Below, one piece after another: positions 1 through 12,189 of a stretch of DNA of 64,000 bases. Source of the stretch: Vitellaria paradoxa (Eukaryota > Streptophyta > Magnoliopsida > Ericales > Sapotaceae); the NCBI GenBank assembly GCA_019916065.1, contig CM034237.1, forward strand, positions 57,568,590 through 57,632,589, in the 5' to 3' direction. Numbering within the stretch: position 1 is the first letter of the stretch; every line of letters starts with the position of its first letter. The notes under the pieces were generated by a model that worked only from the letters and a program-made list of their open reading frames with translations, had not been told where the DNA came from and searched no databases. The position numbers and the translations under genes are program-made.

Positions 1-3000
1 AAGGATTCGTCTATTGAATAAACCAGAACCCCCTCTGTTGTTGCTGCTGCCCAGCTCCGGCCAGTTGGTGCGATTCTCAGGCATTTAGTCCGGACAATTG
101 GCCTTCCACGATTAGGCATCGATCCTGGTAAACCGTAACCTAAATTTCCCCAAGTTTGTTTATCTATGCCTTCCTCTGCATCACTATTATCATCATCAAT
201 TAAATCCAATGGACCAGCTTCTGTCATTTTCTTTGAGTTCAAGAAGTCAAGGACTCCATCCAATGAAAGATTGTGGGTTATTTGAAACTTACGGAGCAGT
301 ACCTAAAAGAATGTCCATGCATAAATGAAAGTAGGAAAAAAAAGTTCCACCATTTTCAGGTTACAAGAAAGTTCTAGTATTCTACCCCAAGAAATTTCTC
401 CCAGTCGCTATATCACTTCATTACTTCACAAAAAAGCTCAAATTTCAAACAAAAAAAACAATCCCATGCTTAGTTTGGTAGAAATTAAAATCCCATATTT
501 CCACAATGTGATTGCACTAGTGCATTTGGCGTGAGGGGCAAAGGGCATGAAAAATTACAGGGATAATTGTTAACCTCTTTTACACAAGTTTGGAATTAGA
601 GGATAAGTGTTAACCAGAGTAACAAATACCCACAAAATGAGGGTAAGTGTTACCATATTTTTTTTTTTGGGGGGTGGGGGGGTAATGGGATATGACACAT
701 AAATTTTGAACTTCTCTTACTCTGACAAGTTAATTTATAATTAATATTATAAAATAGTAATTTCTTTAATCAAATTAAAATTAATTACTATTAACATGAT
801 TTATTTTATTAAATTAAAAGAAAATTATTAAAATAAACAATAATTTATTATTAAAAATATTTTAATAAGTGAGAATTTTATACAGGTTAGTTGTTATTCT
901 CAAAGCAAACATAGTTAAATTATATGGGATAAATTGTTAAACTTACTCCAAACTCAATGTAATCATGACAAGTTAAACTTTACACCTATTGCTCAACATA
1001 GTTAAAAATAATACAATATCCCATAATTGTTATTAGTGTAAAACTTGCTCCTATAATCCTTTATACTCAAATTTTTACATCCAATCCAAATGCACCCTAA
1101 AAGAAGTGCTTAAGAATGGTGTAGATATAGCTCAAAAACAAGTAGGATGCAATGTAACCAAAAACTGTGAAAAAGGTTTTGCAAGGAGAATGAACTAACC
1201 TGATCAGCAACATCATACATACAAATGTATTTACTACTTCCTCCAGCCAATATGTAGCTCCCATCAGCAGAATAGCATAATGTTGTGAAGCACTTCCCAG
1301 AACTAGAGTTAGCAGCCGTTCTACGATCAGTCATAAGACGGCCACCAGCAATGTCTCTACGGCCCTCAATTGTGTACATTAACAAACCGTCAATTGGATC
1401 CCAGAAATGGATTTGACCATCCAATGTGCTGCAAGCCAATTGCTTTCCATCGGGTCGATAAACAACTGTAAGAACATCATGCGTATGGGGAAATGTTTCG
1501 ACTGCACCTTTTCCTTCAAAAACATCCCACAAGCGAACAGTTTTGTCCCATGAAGATGAGGCTAAGGTGGCCTAAATGTCAGCAGAATGATTCATAAGCT
1601 CCATGTCAAGCAAGGTGCAAGAATAAAAGAAAACAACGGAATACAATATTGTCAAGAAATACATCATTAATGCCCAAAAAACGTTGAAGAGATGATGGGT
1701 TCTAATAACAAATGTTCAAATAAAGAAACCACTAAAGGAAGCGATAGCAGTATACTATTGGGTATGAAATAAACTAGAACTCTAAAAGTATAAACAAACG
1801 AAGTATTAGTCTGCAAACAGATGAAACACAGTTCAACTCACGTTAGCAGGAGAAAACATTAGCCCATGAACAGGACCCTCGTGACCACTAAGAACATCCA
1901 ACAGGCGGCCAGTCCTCATTGACCAGACAAAAATCTAAGCGCATGCACAAAGAATAGCCCTGTCAGCCACTTAAATGATTATAGGAAAGCAATGTCAAAA
2001 TCCATCCAAAAATACACATACCTCAAATGAATCAAGAGTTCCAGCACAAATAACCTCACCACTTTGATCTGATGCTAAAGAAACAAATTGCTTAGAAGAA
2101 GGGGTAGTGAAGGTCCTAAAATTCCGATACCGCAAAAGATCCCATGCACGAACAGTCCCATCGAGAGATGCACTTAAGAGACAGTGGTTGCTGGCCATAA
2201 AATGGAGTGCAGTAACTGCATTAGTGTGCTCCGAGAATGTCACAAAACAAAAACCTGAGGAAACAGTCCACACCTATAACAAACAAGTGCAAGAACTCTA
2301 TAAGCTTACCACAGTAATTAAAAGATGAAATGCCCCAAAACAAACACAAGGTACATCCCGGTGCAAAAGATAGAAAAACTTGCATAGTCTTATAAAGTGG
2401 ACCTTCAGCTTACCACAGTATTTAAAAGATGAAATGCCCCAAAACAAACACAAGGTACATCCCGGTGCAAAAGCTAGAAAAACTTGCATAGCCTTATAAA
2501 GTGGACCTTCAGCCAACCATGAATCAACAATAACAAAGCAATCCAGTAGAAAGAAACTAGGCCATTCACATCCCATTCTATGCATGAAGGGTTCTCTATG
2601 CACAAATCAGTAACATACTTGAAGAAACTACAAGCAATAAAATCATTGGCCCAATTCAGAAAGGGCTCATGTGCTAGCAGTCAATCATGTATTTATTCTG
2701 CATATATGAAATTTTAGGCAACAAAAACTCAGATCTAAATTAGTGTATCCTAATTAATAGGTTGCAATCTAGCATCACCTCGCAATTTAGCATCACCTCA
2801 AATGATTCCAGAACCATTCAGTTACTAAGGTAAATGTATACAAGATTAATTTTTCATTCACCTTCAGTTTGTTATCATCTGATCCCGTGGCCAAGTACTG
2901 TGAATCTGGAGAATATGCAAGACAATTCACATCAAAGTAATGTCCCTGCTGTTTAAAGATGTAATTTTCCGACTTCCATTCCCAGACAAGCAACTGCCCA

Positions 3001-4082
3001 AGTTTTGCACAGCCAAAAGTCAACCAATTCCCAAGATCATTGAAAACAGCAGTTGTAATCTTCAGCCTTGATATTGACAACAAGTGAACGCAAATAAAAT
3101 CTGGCATCTGATACAGCCCAAACACTCCATTTGAGAACCCCACAACTACAAGATCAAGACCCCTGTGGTAATCACAGGATGTCAACTTTGCCGGAGCCTG
3201 CATAAAGTAATCCTTCTTCAACAACTCCCATTTTCCTGTGTGCAATAAATATCCACTTTCTTCATCCAAATTATTATCTCCATCATCAAAATTCTTCCTT
3301 TTCTTCGCATTGCCACTAACATCGCCATCATCACTCTGGTTTGGTCTCAGCTCGGGCGTACCCGGAGCCTGTGGCTCTGGACTTTCGTCTCCTAATTTAT
3401 CTATTTTATCATCACCGACATTATAACTCCAGCTAAAAATTGCACCATCCCGCGATAATGTATAAGCTCTATTAACCCTGTTCGTTTTCTTATCGATACC
3501 AAAGAAAGAACCAACAATTGTGTCTCTGTGACCTAGAAACAAAAAAGGCTTGTTATAACCCTTCGATTTCTTCAAATAAAACAATCTCGCAGTCAAGTCT
3601 TTTGACCCAGCGAGCACGTAGTTCGAGTCGGGACTCCAATCCAAAGCCGTGACCTTATCATCGCAATCGGCAAGAGTCCGAAGCAGTTCAAACGGGAAAA
3701 ACTCCTTTCTGAACCCCGGGGACCGCCAGATTTGGACCAATTTTCCAACAGCGACAGCTATGAAGGCGCCGTCGCGGCTGAACTTCACTGCGCCGACGGG
3801 CTTCTTGAAGGAGATGCGATGGAGGACGATGCGGCGGCGGAGGTTGATGTAGAGGCAGCGGGAGTTGTTGTCGATGGCAAGGAGGAAGAGACCGTCGGGG
3901 GAGACGGCAATGCGGGCGATGTTGGAGGAGGCCTGGCATGGTAGAGTAACAGTCTCGGACTTGACGAGGTCGGTGACGGAGATTCGGTTACCGACGGGTG
4001 AGATTAGGAGGGTGTTGTTTGAGACTACGGCGTTTCCGCCTCTGTACGGCGCTCCGAGGAGGTTCTGGAACCTGAAGTTCAT
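1..4082 (-). CDS. PWP2: PWP2 (periodic tryptophan protein 2), U3 snoRNP/SSU processome WD40 subunit; 3' end off window
   Basis: Five exons read on the minus strand: 4082-2862, 2273-2022, 1934-1842, 1571-1200 and 302-1 (runs off the window). All four introns have GT-AG ends and the first four exons have lengths divisible by three. The start is the ATG at 4082, giving MNFRFQNLLGAPYRGG as in plant PWP2; the upstream in-frame codons are not conserved. About 746 codons are present; Arabidopsis PWP2 is near 860 aa as I recall it, so the C-terminal Utp12 domain is missing here. WD40 blades are recognisable throughout (for example SASLDGTVRAWD, SSWDKTVRLWD, STLDGQIHFWD), and a basic KKRK stretch near residue 260 in an acidic loop could be a nuclear signal. 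PWP2 nucleates the UTP-B subcomplex that acts on the 5' external spacer of pre-rRNA in the nucleolus. It is divergent from the neighbouring UTP5 gene. Family identity is close to certain; splice sites are inferred from sequence only. Confidence 0.95.
519..1098. repeat. Putative MITE in PWP2 intron 4
   Basis: Intron 4 (303-1199) is unusually long for this gene and AT-rich. It carries GTGCATTTGG near 522-531 and its inverted copy CCAAATGCAC near 1085-1094, bounding about 575 bp without coding content. A T-run followed by a G-run lies at about 651-682. The short inverted ends suggest a non-autonomous DNA transposon, but they are only about 10 bp and I see no clear target duplication. Confidence 0.4.
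2304..2511. repeat. 104-bp tandem duplication in PWP2 intron 1
   Basis: Two adjacent copies, 2304-2407 and 2408-2511, differ at only a few positions (aatta/tttaa region, gatag/gctag, gtctt/gcctt). Both lie inside the intron between exons 1 and 2 and do not touch splice sites. High identity points to a recent local duplication. Confidence 0.9.
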
Positions 4083-4456
4083 GGTGGTTGATAGTTTCAC
4101 CCTGGACCGTAAAACCCTTGCATCAACCTTGATGTATTCTAAAACCCTAGCATCAACTTTGTTATTTTAGATGTCTTTAATCCATTTGCTTAGCTTATAG
4201 AAAATGTTACACCAATTCGAAGTTGGGCTAGCCGCTGGGATAGTCTGTGGCTTCATGGGCCGCTTTATTTATTAATTTGGGCCTACATCAGATCATGGGC
4301 TTTTGAGGACCGTTGCTTCCATTCCTTCTCCTAGTTGGCCTCTTTATTAATCGTAAAACCCAGAGCCCCAGCGACTCTCCGCGCCCTCGCTCCTCTCCTC
4401 CTCCTCCTCCTCCTCATTTTTCTTCCTCTAAGCAGCTGCGATTCTGATCCTTTGTC
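4083..4456. promoter_or_regulatory. Shared bidirectional promoter of PWP2 and UTP5
   Basis: Only 374 bp separate the two divergent ATGs. The segment holds a telo box AAACCCTA at 4142-4149, a related AAAACCCTT at 4111-4119, four site II motifs (TGGGCT 4224-4229, TGGGCC 4256-4261, TGGGCC 4278-4283, TGGGCT 4296-4301), and a CT-rich tract around 4390-4430 that is probably UTP5 5'UTR. Telo boxes with site II elements are established features of plant ribosomal-protein and ribosome-biogenesis promoters. Shared regulation is inferred. Confidence 0.8.
4111..4170 (+). repeat. 30-bp tandem duplication creating a telo-box pair
   Basis: The unit starting AAAACCCTTGCATCAAC at 4111 is followed exactly 30 bp later by AAAACCCTAGCATCAAC at 4141. 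The second copy contains a perfect telo box; the first differs by one base. It sits 29 bp upstream of the PWP2 start codon, so it is probably in the PWP2 5'UTR or core promoter. Confidence 0.8.
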
Positions 4457-4544
4457 ATGGCGAGACGAAAACTGAAATCTCTTGTCACATGTTTCACTCC
4501 TGAAGGCAACTATTTCGCCATTTTATCCCCAAGCGGAGTGGTCA

Positions 4545-4582
<38 letters not shown>

Positions 4583-7500
4583 TATATGTGTAGGTATTCA
4601 GGCACAGAGCACAAACACGATCAAATACTTCTAAGCTACAAGCACTTTCACCTATTTGTTAGTGGTGTTTTCAAAGGAATACATGTAAAGCTACTTGTTT
4701 TCATGGGACTTTAGTGGAAAAAATTCCTTAAAAAAGACTTCATTGTTGTCTGTTAATGGCGGTGTAGGTGCATCCTGGAAATTCTAGGGTTCTTGTTCAA
4801 TATTTAATCCTGTATTTGTTTATTAGGTTCTTTGTGCCCGTGTTATGCCTGAGTCTCTGTGTGTACGTGCTCCTCGTTATTAGTTTTGTGAATTCGCATT
4901 AGTAACTTGCTTTTTTGCCATAAAAACGTTTTCTTTTCAGAAGGACAAACTGCTAAAATCAAAGAGAAAGGAACCGTGATTAGTGAATTTGGTTTTAAAA
5001 GAGATATATTGCGGAGGGGTCACTAATTTTTTCGCTAACTAGACTAGAAAGTTTAAAATTACAAATACCTTAGGGTCGAACACGCCAATGTTTATCTACA
5101 AAACATAAGAATAAACTTTCTTTTTTTAAATATTATAGATACAGTTACTTTTTATAAGTATTTATTTTGAGAAAACATTCATAAATAAATTAGAAGTTTT
5201 AGTTTTAAAATTTTTAAAATAAAAAAAAATTGAAGGAGAAGGAATTAATAAATTAAATTATTTTTGTCTCATTATATAATTTCATTTTTCTTTTTTAAAA
5301 GTACAATGCACTAAAAAAGTTTGTCATAATTGGCAGATCTGGAACACAAACAGTGGCAGTTTGTTGACAGAGTGGAGGCAATCAGATACAGATTCTGATG
5401 TTACTTTTTCTTGTATGGCTTGTAGTTTCATTGGGAAGAAGGTGATATAGCACTCTCTCAGTGGCCAAAATATTGTTTTGTTTCCTGTTTTGTTCCTTCT
5501 GAATTTGTATCATGGGTATTTGATGCTTGGATTATTTTTTTCAATGTTATTAGGCCAGAAAAGAGCGTGGGACTTTGTTATTAGCTCTTGGCTCTGATGC
5601 TGGGGAAATTTTGGCTGTTGATGTGATCACTGGTGAGAGGAAGTGGAAATCTACCGGGTGCCATGTTGGGTAAGTTAAATATGCTAAGTGCTTATACACG
5701 AGTAGTTGATTGCTTAGTGAAAGGAAGTGGAAATCCAATGGATGTTATGTTGAGTAAGTTAGTTATGCTAAGTGAGCAGCTCTTACGTGAATAGTGGATC
5801 TCTTATTCTAGAAATTTGAAACACTGGTCCTGCAGGCTGCATGTGAAATTCAAATTAGGCATTAGAGGTAGTGGTAAAACCAATCACTTGATGTTGTATG
5901 CCAGGATATGAGTTCTTTTGCATGTTCGTAATCTCATTTCTTGAGTTTGGTATGGATGATAGAGAATGGCAGAGTCACCCGCTAAATAAGGAATGAAAAA
6001 TTGTTTGATTATATTGACAATTTTGTCTCATGAAGCATGCGTTAGATATCTTGTTGGAAACTGTTTACATGACTAAATCCTTGGAGATTTGCCAATTCAA
6101 CTATTTCTCAAACCTTGTTTAATAGCTTCTGTGAACGTATGAACTTTTCTGTACTTAATCTCTTAAGGACGTTCAGGGTTTTAACTTATGCGTTTGTAAC
6201 AGACATATATTGCTGTTGCTTCTGATACAGTGGGCTATACCGCATAACTTGATTATGCTATCTCTTTTGTATTCAGTGGTATTGCTGGTCTATCTTTTAC
6301 AAATAGGGGTCGTATTCTTCGTACAGTTGGCAGTGATGGAATGGCATCTGAGATGAACTCAGAAACTGGGGAGGTTCTAAGGGATTTCAAAGTTTCAAAG
6401 ATGCGTATCACTTCCTCAGCTTCTTGTTCTGGTGGGTAATTAAGGCATTGCATTTCTATATATTATTAACCCAATATTTGTGATTTAAACTTATTTTGGA
6501 GTGTCACCCCCTTTTGCTTATTTTGTTTGATTTGGAAAGAAAGGAACAGAAAAATTTTTGGGGGCAAGGAATTGCCATTATATAGATTAAAAAAGTATAC
6601 TTTTTGCAAGCCTGTATAGTTGGAGGGGGGTATGTTGGGTCAGGATTTTTTGTCTTTTGCAATTTTTGTTGAGTATGATCATTTAGCTTGGGTGGGCTTG
6701 TGGGCATGTAAACCATTTTGTTAAGCATTTACTTGACGCTTTTTAATAAAGTTTTGATTTATCAGAAAAGAAAAAGGTTTTTGTTTTTAACTTTCTATAT
6801 ATTATTAACCCAATATTTTTGTTTTTAGCTTTCTCTCTTCATTTGTCATGGCAGATGGAAAAACCTTAGCCATATCCGGTGGTGAGATACATATTTTTAG
6901 TTGGAAAAATGGGAAAGAGTTGCTGAAGTTTTCTGCTGATGGGGCAAGTTACCTTAGTTTCCTGACTTTTATTGGACAGCACATAACAACCATAGAGAAC
7001 TAAGAATTTTTTTTTGTTTATTATTACAGAGCCCGGTGCAGCATATATCCATTTCTGATGAAGCCAAGGCCATTGTTACATCTGGGTCTAGTGAAAAACA
7101 TCTTCAAGTGTGGAAGTGTGATCTAAATTCTAAATCTGTGAGCAAAGGACTTGTTCTTTCTATGAGGCATCCTCCATTTGCATTTGAATGTAGCAATGGT
7201 GCCGATGGAGACGACAGATTAACTGTCCTTTCGGTTTCAGAGTCAGGCATAGTTTATGTATGGCATTTGAAGAACATCTCTGAGGAGGAGATAACTCCAA
7301 TTAAGGTGACAGTTAAAGCTAGCGAAGGTGAATTGGACTTGCAGAAGAGTGGAAGTGCCAAGAAGAATCGCTTATCAATAATGGCTGCCAGATTACTTCC
7401 TTCAGAGACTGATGAACAAGTGACAGCCCTCATTGCATATGGTTCCACAGACTGCCCACAGTTTTCCTTCTTGGATATTAGTAACCCAGCAGCAGACATT

Positions 7501-10500
7501 GTTATAATTGCTGGAAATGAGATGAGGAAAACAAGTAGTGAGACTGTTAAAGAAAATGGCAATCCTGTTGAAAAAGGTTATGTCAAGGTTTTTGCTCTCT
7601 TCTTGGCGATAAAAAAAAAATGAGCCTTGTCTACCATTTTTCCTTTATTGTGGTTTTTTCCCATTTATTTTGAGGATTATTCTCTTTCCTGTTCTTTTGA
7701 CTATTGTGGGCTCTATCTAATCTGCTTATGTGATGTTGCCTGTCTGGCTGGTGGGAAACCATTGAATTAAGATTTCTTTTTCTTTTTTTTCCCCCTTCAA
7801 TTCATTTTATTTTTATTTGCTTTTTGATTCTCATCTTACTAAATGTACAATCCACCATTTGTTTTCTATTTTTTGTACTTATATTAATTTTTAGCAGTCC
7901 CCACCTAGTGGGATAAGGCTTATGTTGTTGTTATATATTAATTTTTAGCAGTCCGTGTCACAGTTTGTAGCCTGAATGTTGGTTCCTATTTTATCTATTA
8001 AAAATTCTGTTTCAATGTTAATAATTAATTCTGCCCATTATATTGCAAACGGAATTTTAATTCTTAATTTGCGTGCAAATTTTTTGGTTTGACTTTTACT
8101 TCTCTTTTTGAAAAGTTAAGCATTTGCAAGTGCATATGTTATGAGAACAAAGTTGATTCCTTTCAATGATATGAATGTAATATAATATACATTCTGTCCA
8201 CATTTGCTATTTCTTTCTGATGATTCTGAAGCACAGTTGTGTAAAAAAAATTCACAGGTCTAGCTGAAGGGTATTTACAAGCAGTAGCTGTGCCAATTCA
8301 AAATAAGAAAGCCAATAAGAAACGTGCTGCATCTGACCCAGATCTTGCAGATACAGAACCGTCAGTTGATAATAGTAAGTTACATTTTTCTCGACTGTCG
8401 GAAAATCCTGATTATACGGTGTCAGATCTTGATGAAGTCACTCTGTGTATCTTTTTTCCCTGTATCTCTTTTGTTTGCTTACACAATAGAAATTGCAGCT
8501 TTTATCTGCAGATACTTTTAAGATGAAAGAGAGAGCCTAACCATGACTAGCATGTGCAGTTTGAAATTTCAGAGCGCTTTGTTTTAGTAGAAAATTGACT
8601 TTATAAAAGCCCAATAGTTCTTGATTTGTGTGGCAGTTGAGATTGCTCATATGAGTCACTAGGTTTATCGAGATTGTTTTCAGGAAACGATCAGGGGATT
8701 CATGTGGAAGCGTTTTTCATTAAGGACTTCCTTATCCTTCTATATTCGGGTGCTATAACATTTAACAGATACTTTTTAGAGTTCACTTTGCCATTGGTGG
8801 GTGGAAGTTTGCTATGAAAAGTTGGTATATATGTACCTTGTTACGTTTAAGAATTTGGGTGTTAATTGAACAGAATAATGTAAATATCAGTTTCTTTTTT
8901 GAAAAATTAAAATATAAAAGAAAAAAAACCCAAGACCTTGTATGATAGCCAGAACCTCGGTGAAGTTAATTTGTATTGGCCAGTTGAATCTTTGACTGAT
9001 GCTCAATTGATCTATAGTTAATGCTAATACCTAGTCTTTTCTTTAAAATTCCATTTTTTAACATTCTTTTGTAAGAACTCTACAGGCAGGATGAACCCTT
9101 TGATTATTTTATGAAATAAACTGATGTTTATACTAGACGTAGGTCATGAAGAGGTGATGGGTGGAAGCCAAATTGAAGAGAATATAAATGAGCCAACCAT
9201 GGGAGAGAAACTTGCAAGTTTAAATTTACAAGAGAATAATGAAGTGAAGAGCCTGGAGGAGAAACAATCTTCTCAGCAAGCAAAGCCTCCAAGTGCAGAC
9301 TCTGTTCATGTTTTGCTTAAGCAAGCACTACATGCAGATGATAGAACGCTACTCTTAAATTGCTTATATACCCAAGACGAGAAGGTTCTCCTTATTACCT
9401 TTGTCACTGGTTGCATGTTTAATGGTGTGAAGGTATGACTTTTCTAGGTCCTGTTATTGCTTGCAGGTGATTGCAAATTCAGTCACTCTATTAAATCCAT
9501 CTGATGTTCTCAAGCTTTTAGACTCGCTGATATCTATAATCCATTCTAGGTAAAGTGCATTTTATTTAATTAATTTTATGCAATACCTGTGTATGCGAAT
9601 TGAAAGTGTCATTTTGTGTGTTACCTAAATATTATGATCTTTCTATCGTATTTCCTGTCACGGTATCATCTTGAACTTCTTTTGATGATTTTGTCCTGTG
9701 CTTTTGTGGACTCATATTTGCATTTAAAACTTTATTCGGAAGTAAAATTATGCACACAGGCACAAGTCAAGTCCATGGTCTATTACTTGAATGATTATTT
9801 TCATCAGTATTACCAAATTTTCCATTTCTGCGCTTGAATGGATTTTAAATCTTGGTTTATGTAACCTGTGTAATATTAATATATTAAAAGGAATTACCAA
9901 TTTTTCCATTTCTGTGCTTGAATGGATTTTAAATCTTGCTTTATGTAACCTATGGTAAATTAACAGACTAAAAGGAATTAATATTATCGCTAACAATTCC
10001 AGAGGATTGAAAATTATAACAATAAAAAATTGGGGGTTGGTCTCCACGTGTTTTAAACTGCTTGCACTTGTAGTGAGGCAGTTGAAAATACTGCTGCATA
10101 AATAACATGGTACAGAGAAACTGGTACAGAGAAACAGCCTCTACTAAGTGACCAAATCCTCTACAAACTCAAAGACTGTAGTGTTCCAGTAAGAACAAAA
10201 GGAGGAAAACTGTTAGTAGCTATTTCTCATTTTTAGCAAAGTGATCAGTACTGTGCCATTATATGTTTGTTCATTGTCTTAGTGCAGATCACATGTGAAG
10301 GATTTTTCACTATTTATTAGTTATCAGTTGGCCCACTAAGGCACGAGCCACTACCGACCAGCTGTGTGACTATTTAAGTTATTTCCGTGTCATTTATGGT
10401 GATTGTGTAGCAAGTAGCTGATGAATTTTGATATTGTCGGTGCATATCTCAGTGGCGTCTAAAAAGTGAATTCAAAACTCTTGTAGTTTCAGGATTATGA

Positions 10501-11267
10501 TGTTTGATTTCTGATACATATAGACACTCTTGACAGGGGTGCAGTACTTGCTTGTGCCCTTCCATGGCTGAGGAGTTTACTTCTTCAACATGCAAGTGGA
10601 ATAATGTCCCAGGAATCTTCCTTAATTGCCCTTAACACTCTATATCAGGTAGAACTTGACTCCATAGGAAAGCAAAGATAATATTTATCAATTGTAATAA
10701 GCTAATTTTGTGCAAATGGTGGGGTCATTCGACAGGCAAAGTTAGCTTTCCTGTCACAATGAAGGGGGGCTACATCCAATGGTTCATTTTCATGATCTCA
10801 ATAAACAAGCAACAAATTGCTCGCTGCTGTAGTTTTGTTTTTCTAAGTACGAGTATAATGTTTCTTCACATTTTTGCCATATTTATTTCTTATGGGATCC
10901 ATTGTTGTCATCTCTGCAGCTCATAGAATCTAGAGTTTCAACTTTCCATCCAGCTCTTCAACTGTCAAGCTGCTTGGACTTACTATACGCGGGGGTGAGT
11001 AGTTTCTAAATGCATACATAAAAGGAATGATTGGGTGATGAATTTTACTGATGCTGGTGTTGTTTTGTACAGAATGTCGATGATGGTTTCGACGAGAATG
11101 GCACAATTACGCCATTTGTTTACGAGGACAAAGATGAAAGTGAACAAGAAGAAGAGGAGCAGGAATCTGAGGATGCCATGGAAACAGATCAAGAGGGCGG
11201 TGATCGAGAACCATTTGATGACAATGTTAGGGACATCGGGGGAAGTGATGACATGGCTTTTGATTGA
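4457..11267 (+). CDS. UTP5: UTP5/WDR43-type WD40 protein of the SSU processome
   Basis: Twelve exons: 4457-4546, 5337-5441, 5554-5669, 6277-6431, 6855-6943, 7030-7576, 8258-8374, 9137-9384, 9467-9549, 10537-10648, 10920-10994, 11073-11267. They join in frame to 643 aa (MARRKLKSLVTCFTPEGNYF at the start, MAFD at the end). An N-terminal WD40 propeller covers roughly residues 1-350, a basic linker (NKKANKKRA) follows, the Utp12 domain is at about 463-579, and the last 64 residues are very acidic (EQEEEEQ). UTP5/WDR43 belongs to the t-UTP/UTP-A subcomplex that binds nascent pre-rRNA and supports Pol I transcription and 18S processing. Intron 5 appears to use a GC donor (GGG|GCAAGT at 6944). The exon 6 donor (GTTATG at 7577) is weak, but the longer alternative makes a stop. 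WD40 plus Utp12 also occurs in other UTPs; the compact length favours UTP5. Confidence 0.9.
6453..6818 (+). mobile_element. 5'-truncated L1-type LINE with target-site duplication, UTP5 intron 4
   Basis: An identical 27-bp sequence occurs at 6453-6479 and 6792-6818, flanking a 312-bp insert. The insert ends TTTTAATAAAGTTTTGATTTAT-CAG plus an A-rich tail (6742-6775), the same 3' end seen on the L1 copy at 54000-54020 and the fragment at 55731-55825. The insert has no long ORF. Duplication plus A-rich tail is the signature of target-primed reverse transcription. Confidence 0.8.
7881..7954 (+). mobile_element. 34-bp RTE LINE 3' tail with 20-bp target duplication, UTP5 intron 6
   Basis: ATATTAATTTTTAGCAGTCC occurs at 7881-7900 and again at 7935-7954. 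Between them are 34 bp (7901-7934) reading CCACCTAGTGGGATAAGG followed by CTTATGTTGTTGTTAT. This matches the known 3' end of plant RTE LINEs, a conserved CCCAC..GTGGGA..AAGGCTT block with a TTG-rich tail, also present at 53826-53860 in the KTN80 intron. It is an extremely short truncated insertion. Confidence 0.85.
9811..9979. repeat. 84-bp imperfect tandem duplication in UTP5 intron 9
   Basis: The block beginning TACCAAATTTTCCATTTCTG at 9811 recurs from 9895 with small differences (GCGCTTG/GTGCTTG, CTTGGTTT/CTTGCTTT). It is non-coding and inside the intron 9550-10536. Confidence 0.8.
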
Positions 11268-12189
11268 TACATAAAGATTGCAGTACTTGAATGCTTTACC
11301 TACATGAAAATGAACTTTACATGGGAGTGAAATATAAAACTAAGACGAGTCATCACTGGAAAGTTGGTCTTCCTGTTTCTTTTGTATACTTGAAAGGATC
11401 AGAATATCTTTGCATTAGTTTACTGGAGAACCTTGTGATATCTGTTCTGCTAGTCTCTCGACTTATTTCCATTTTGAAATCAAACGGATGCAGAGAAAAT
11501 TGTATCATTTTTTTTTTTTTTTGGGAAGAGGTAGGAGAAAATTGTATTAGGGTTTTTGAATTCTAGAGATCAAGTGAATTAATGTCATTTTTACCTGGTT
11601 TGGCGGTCTTTAACTAATCAGTTTTCTTCTTTGGTTATGTTTTTATTTTTTGTTAGTTCTTTGATACAGTTATATCTTGGTGACTGGATGGTTGTGATTA
11701 TTAAACTCATTTTAGTGCAAAATAAAACTATAAATTATGTAATATTCCCCCGAAACATTTGTAATTTTGGGTAGTACTCTCTAAAAATCAAAATTGTTGA
11801 TCAATGGTGAATGGGGTATAAATCAAGTCAATTAGGAGGATATTTGAAGTAGGCTTATTAAAATTGATTTACGTTCAATTTGAGTTCAAGGGGTTTATAT
11901 ATATTATTTTATTGAACATCTAATTAGTGAAGTTATATTGTTATTATTAGGGTTTTAGAGATTAGTCGAGATGCATACAAATTAATTCGGACACTCTCAG
12001 TTACCCAATAAAAAAAATATTGTTGTTATCATTAACAACTTTAAATCTTAATGGAAAGAGTATAAGATAATGGGAATAAATTTAAATCGAATTAAAACAT
12101 AATTCAAGGTCCAATTATATCAGCGAAAAGTAACCGCATGTTATTATTTAAGTCAATTTGTTCAATTATATTAAATACAGTACAAAGTT
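11268..12189. other. UTP5 3' flank, no gene
   Basis: The first 200-300 bp after the UTP5 stop is the likely 3'UTR. The rest is AT-rich sequence with a T-run near 11509 and no ORF or repeat that I recognise. Confidence 0.6.

Noticed and set aside
3238..4170. Plus-strand ORFs overlapping PWP2 exon 1
   Set aside because: They are shadows of the well-supported minus-strand coding exon.
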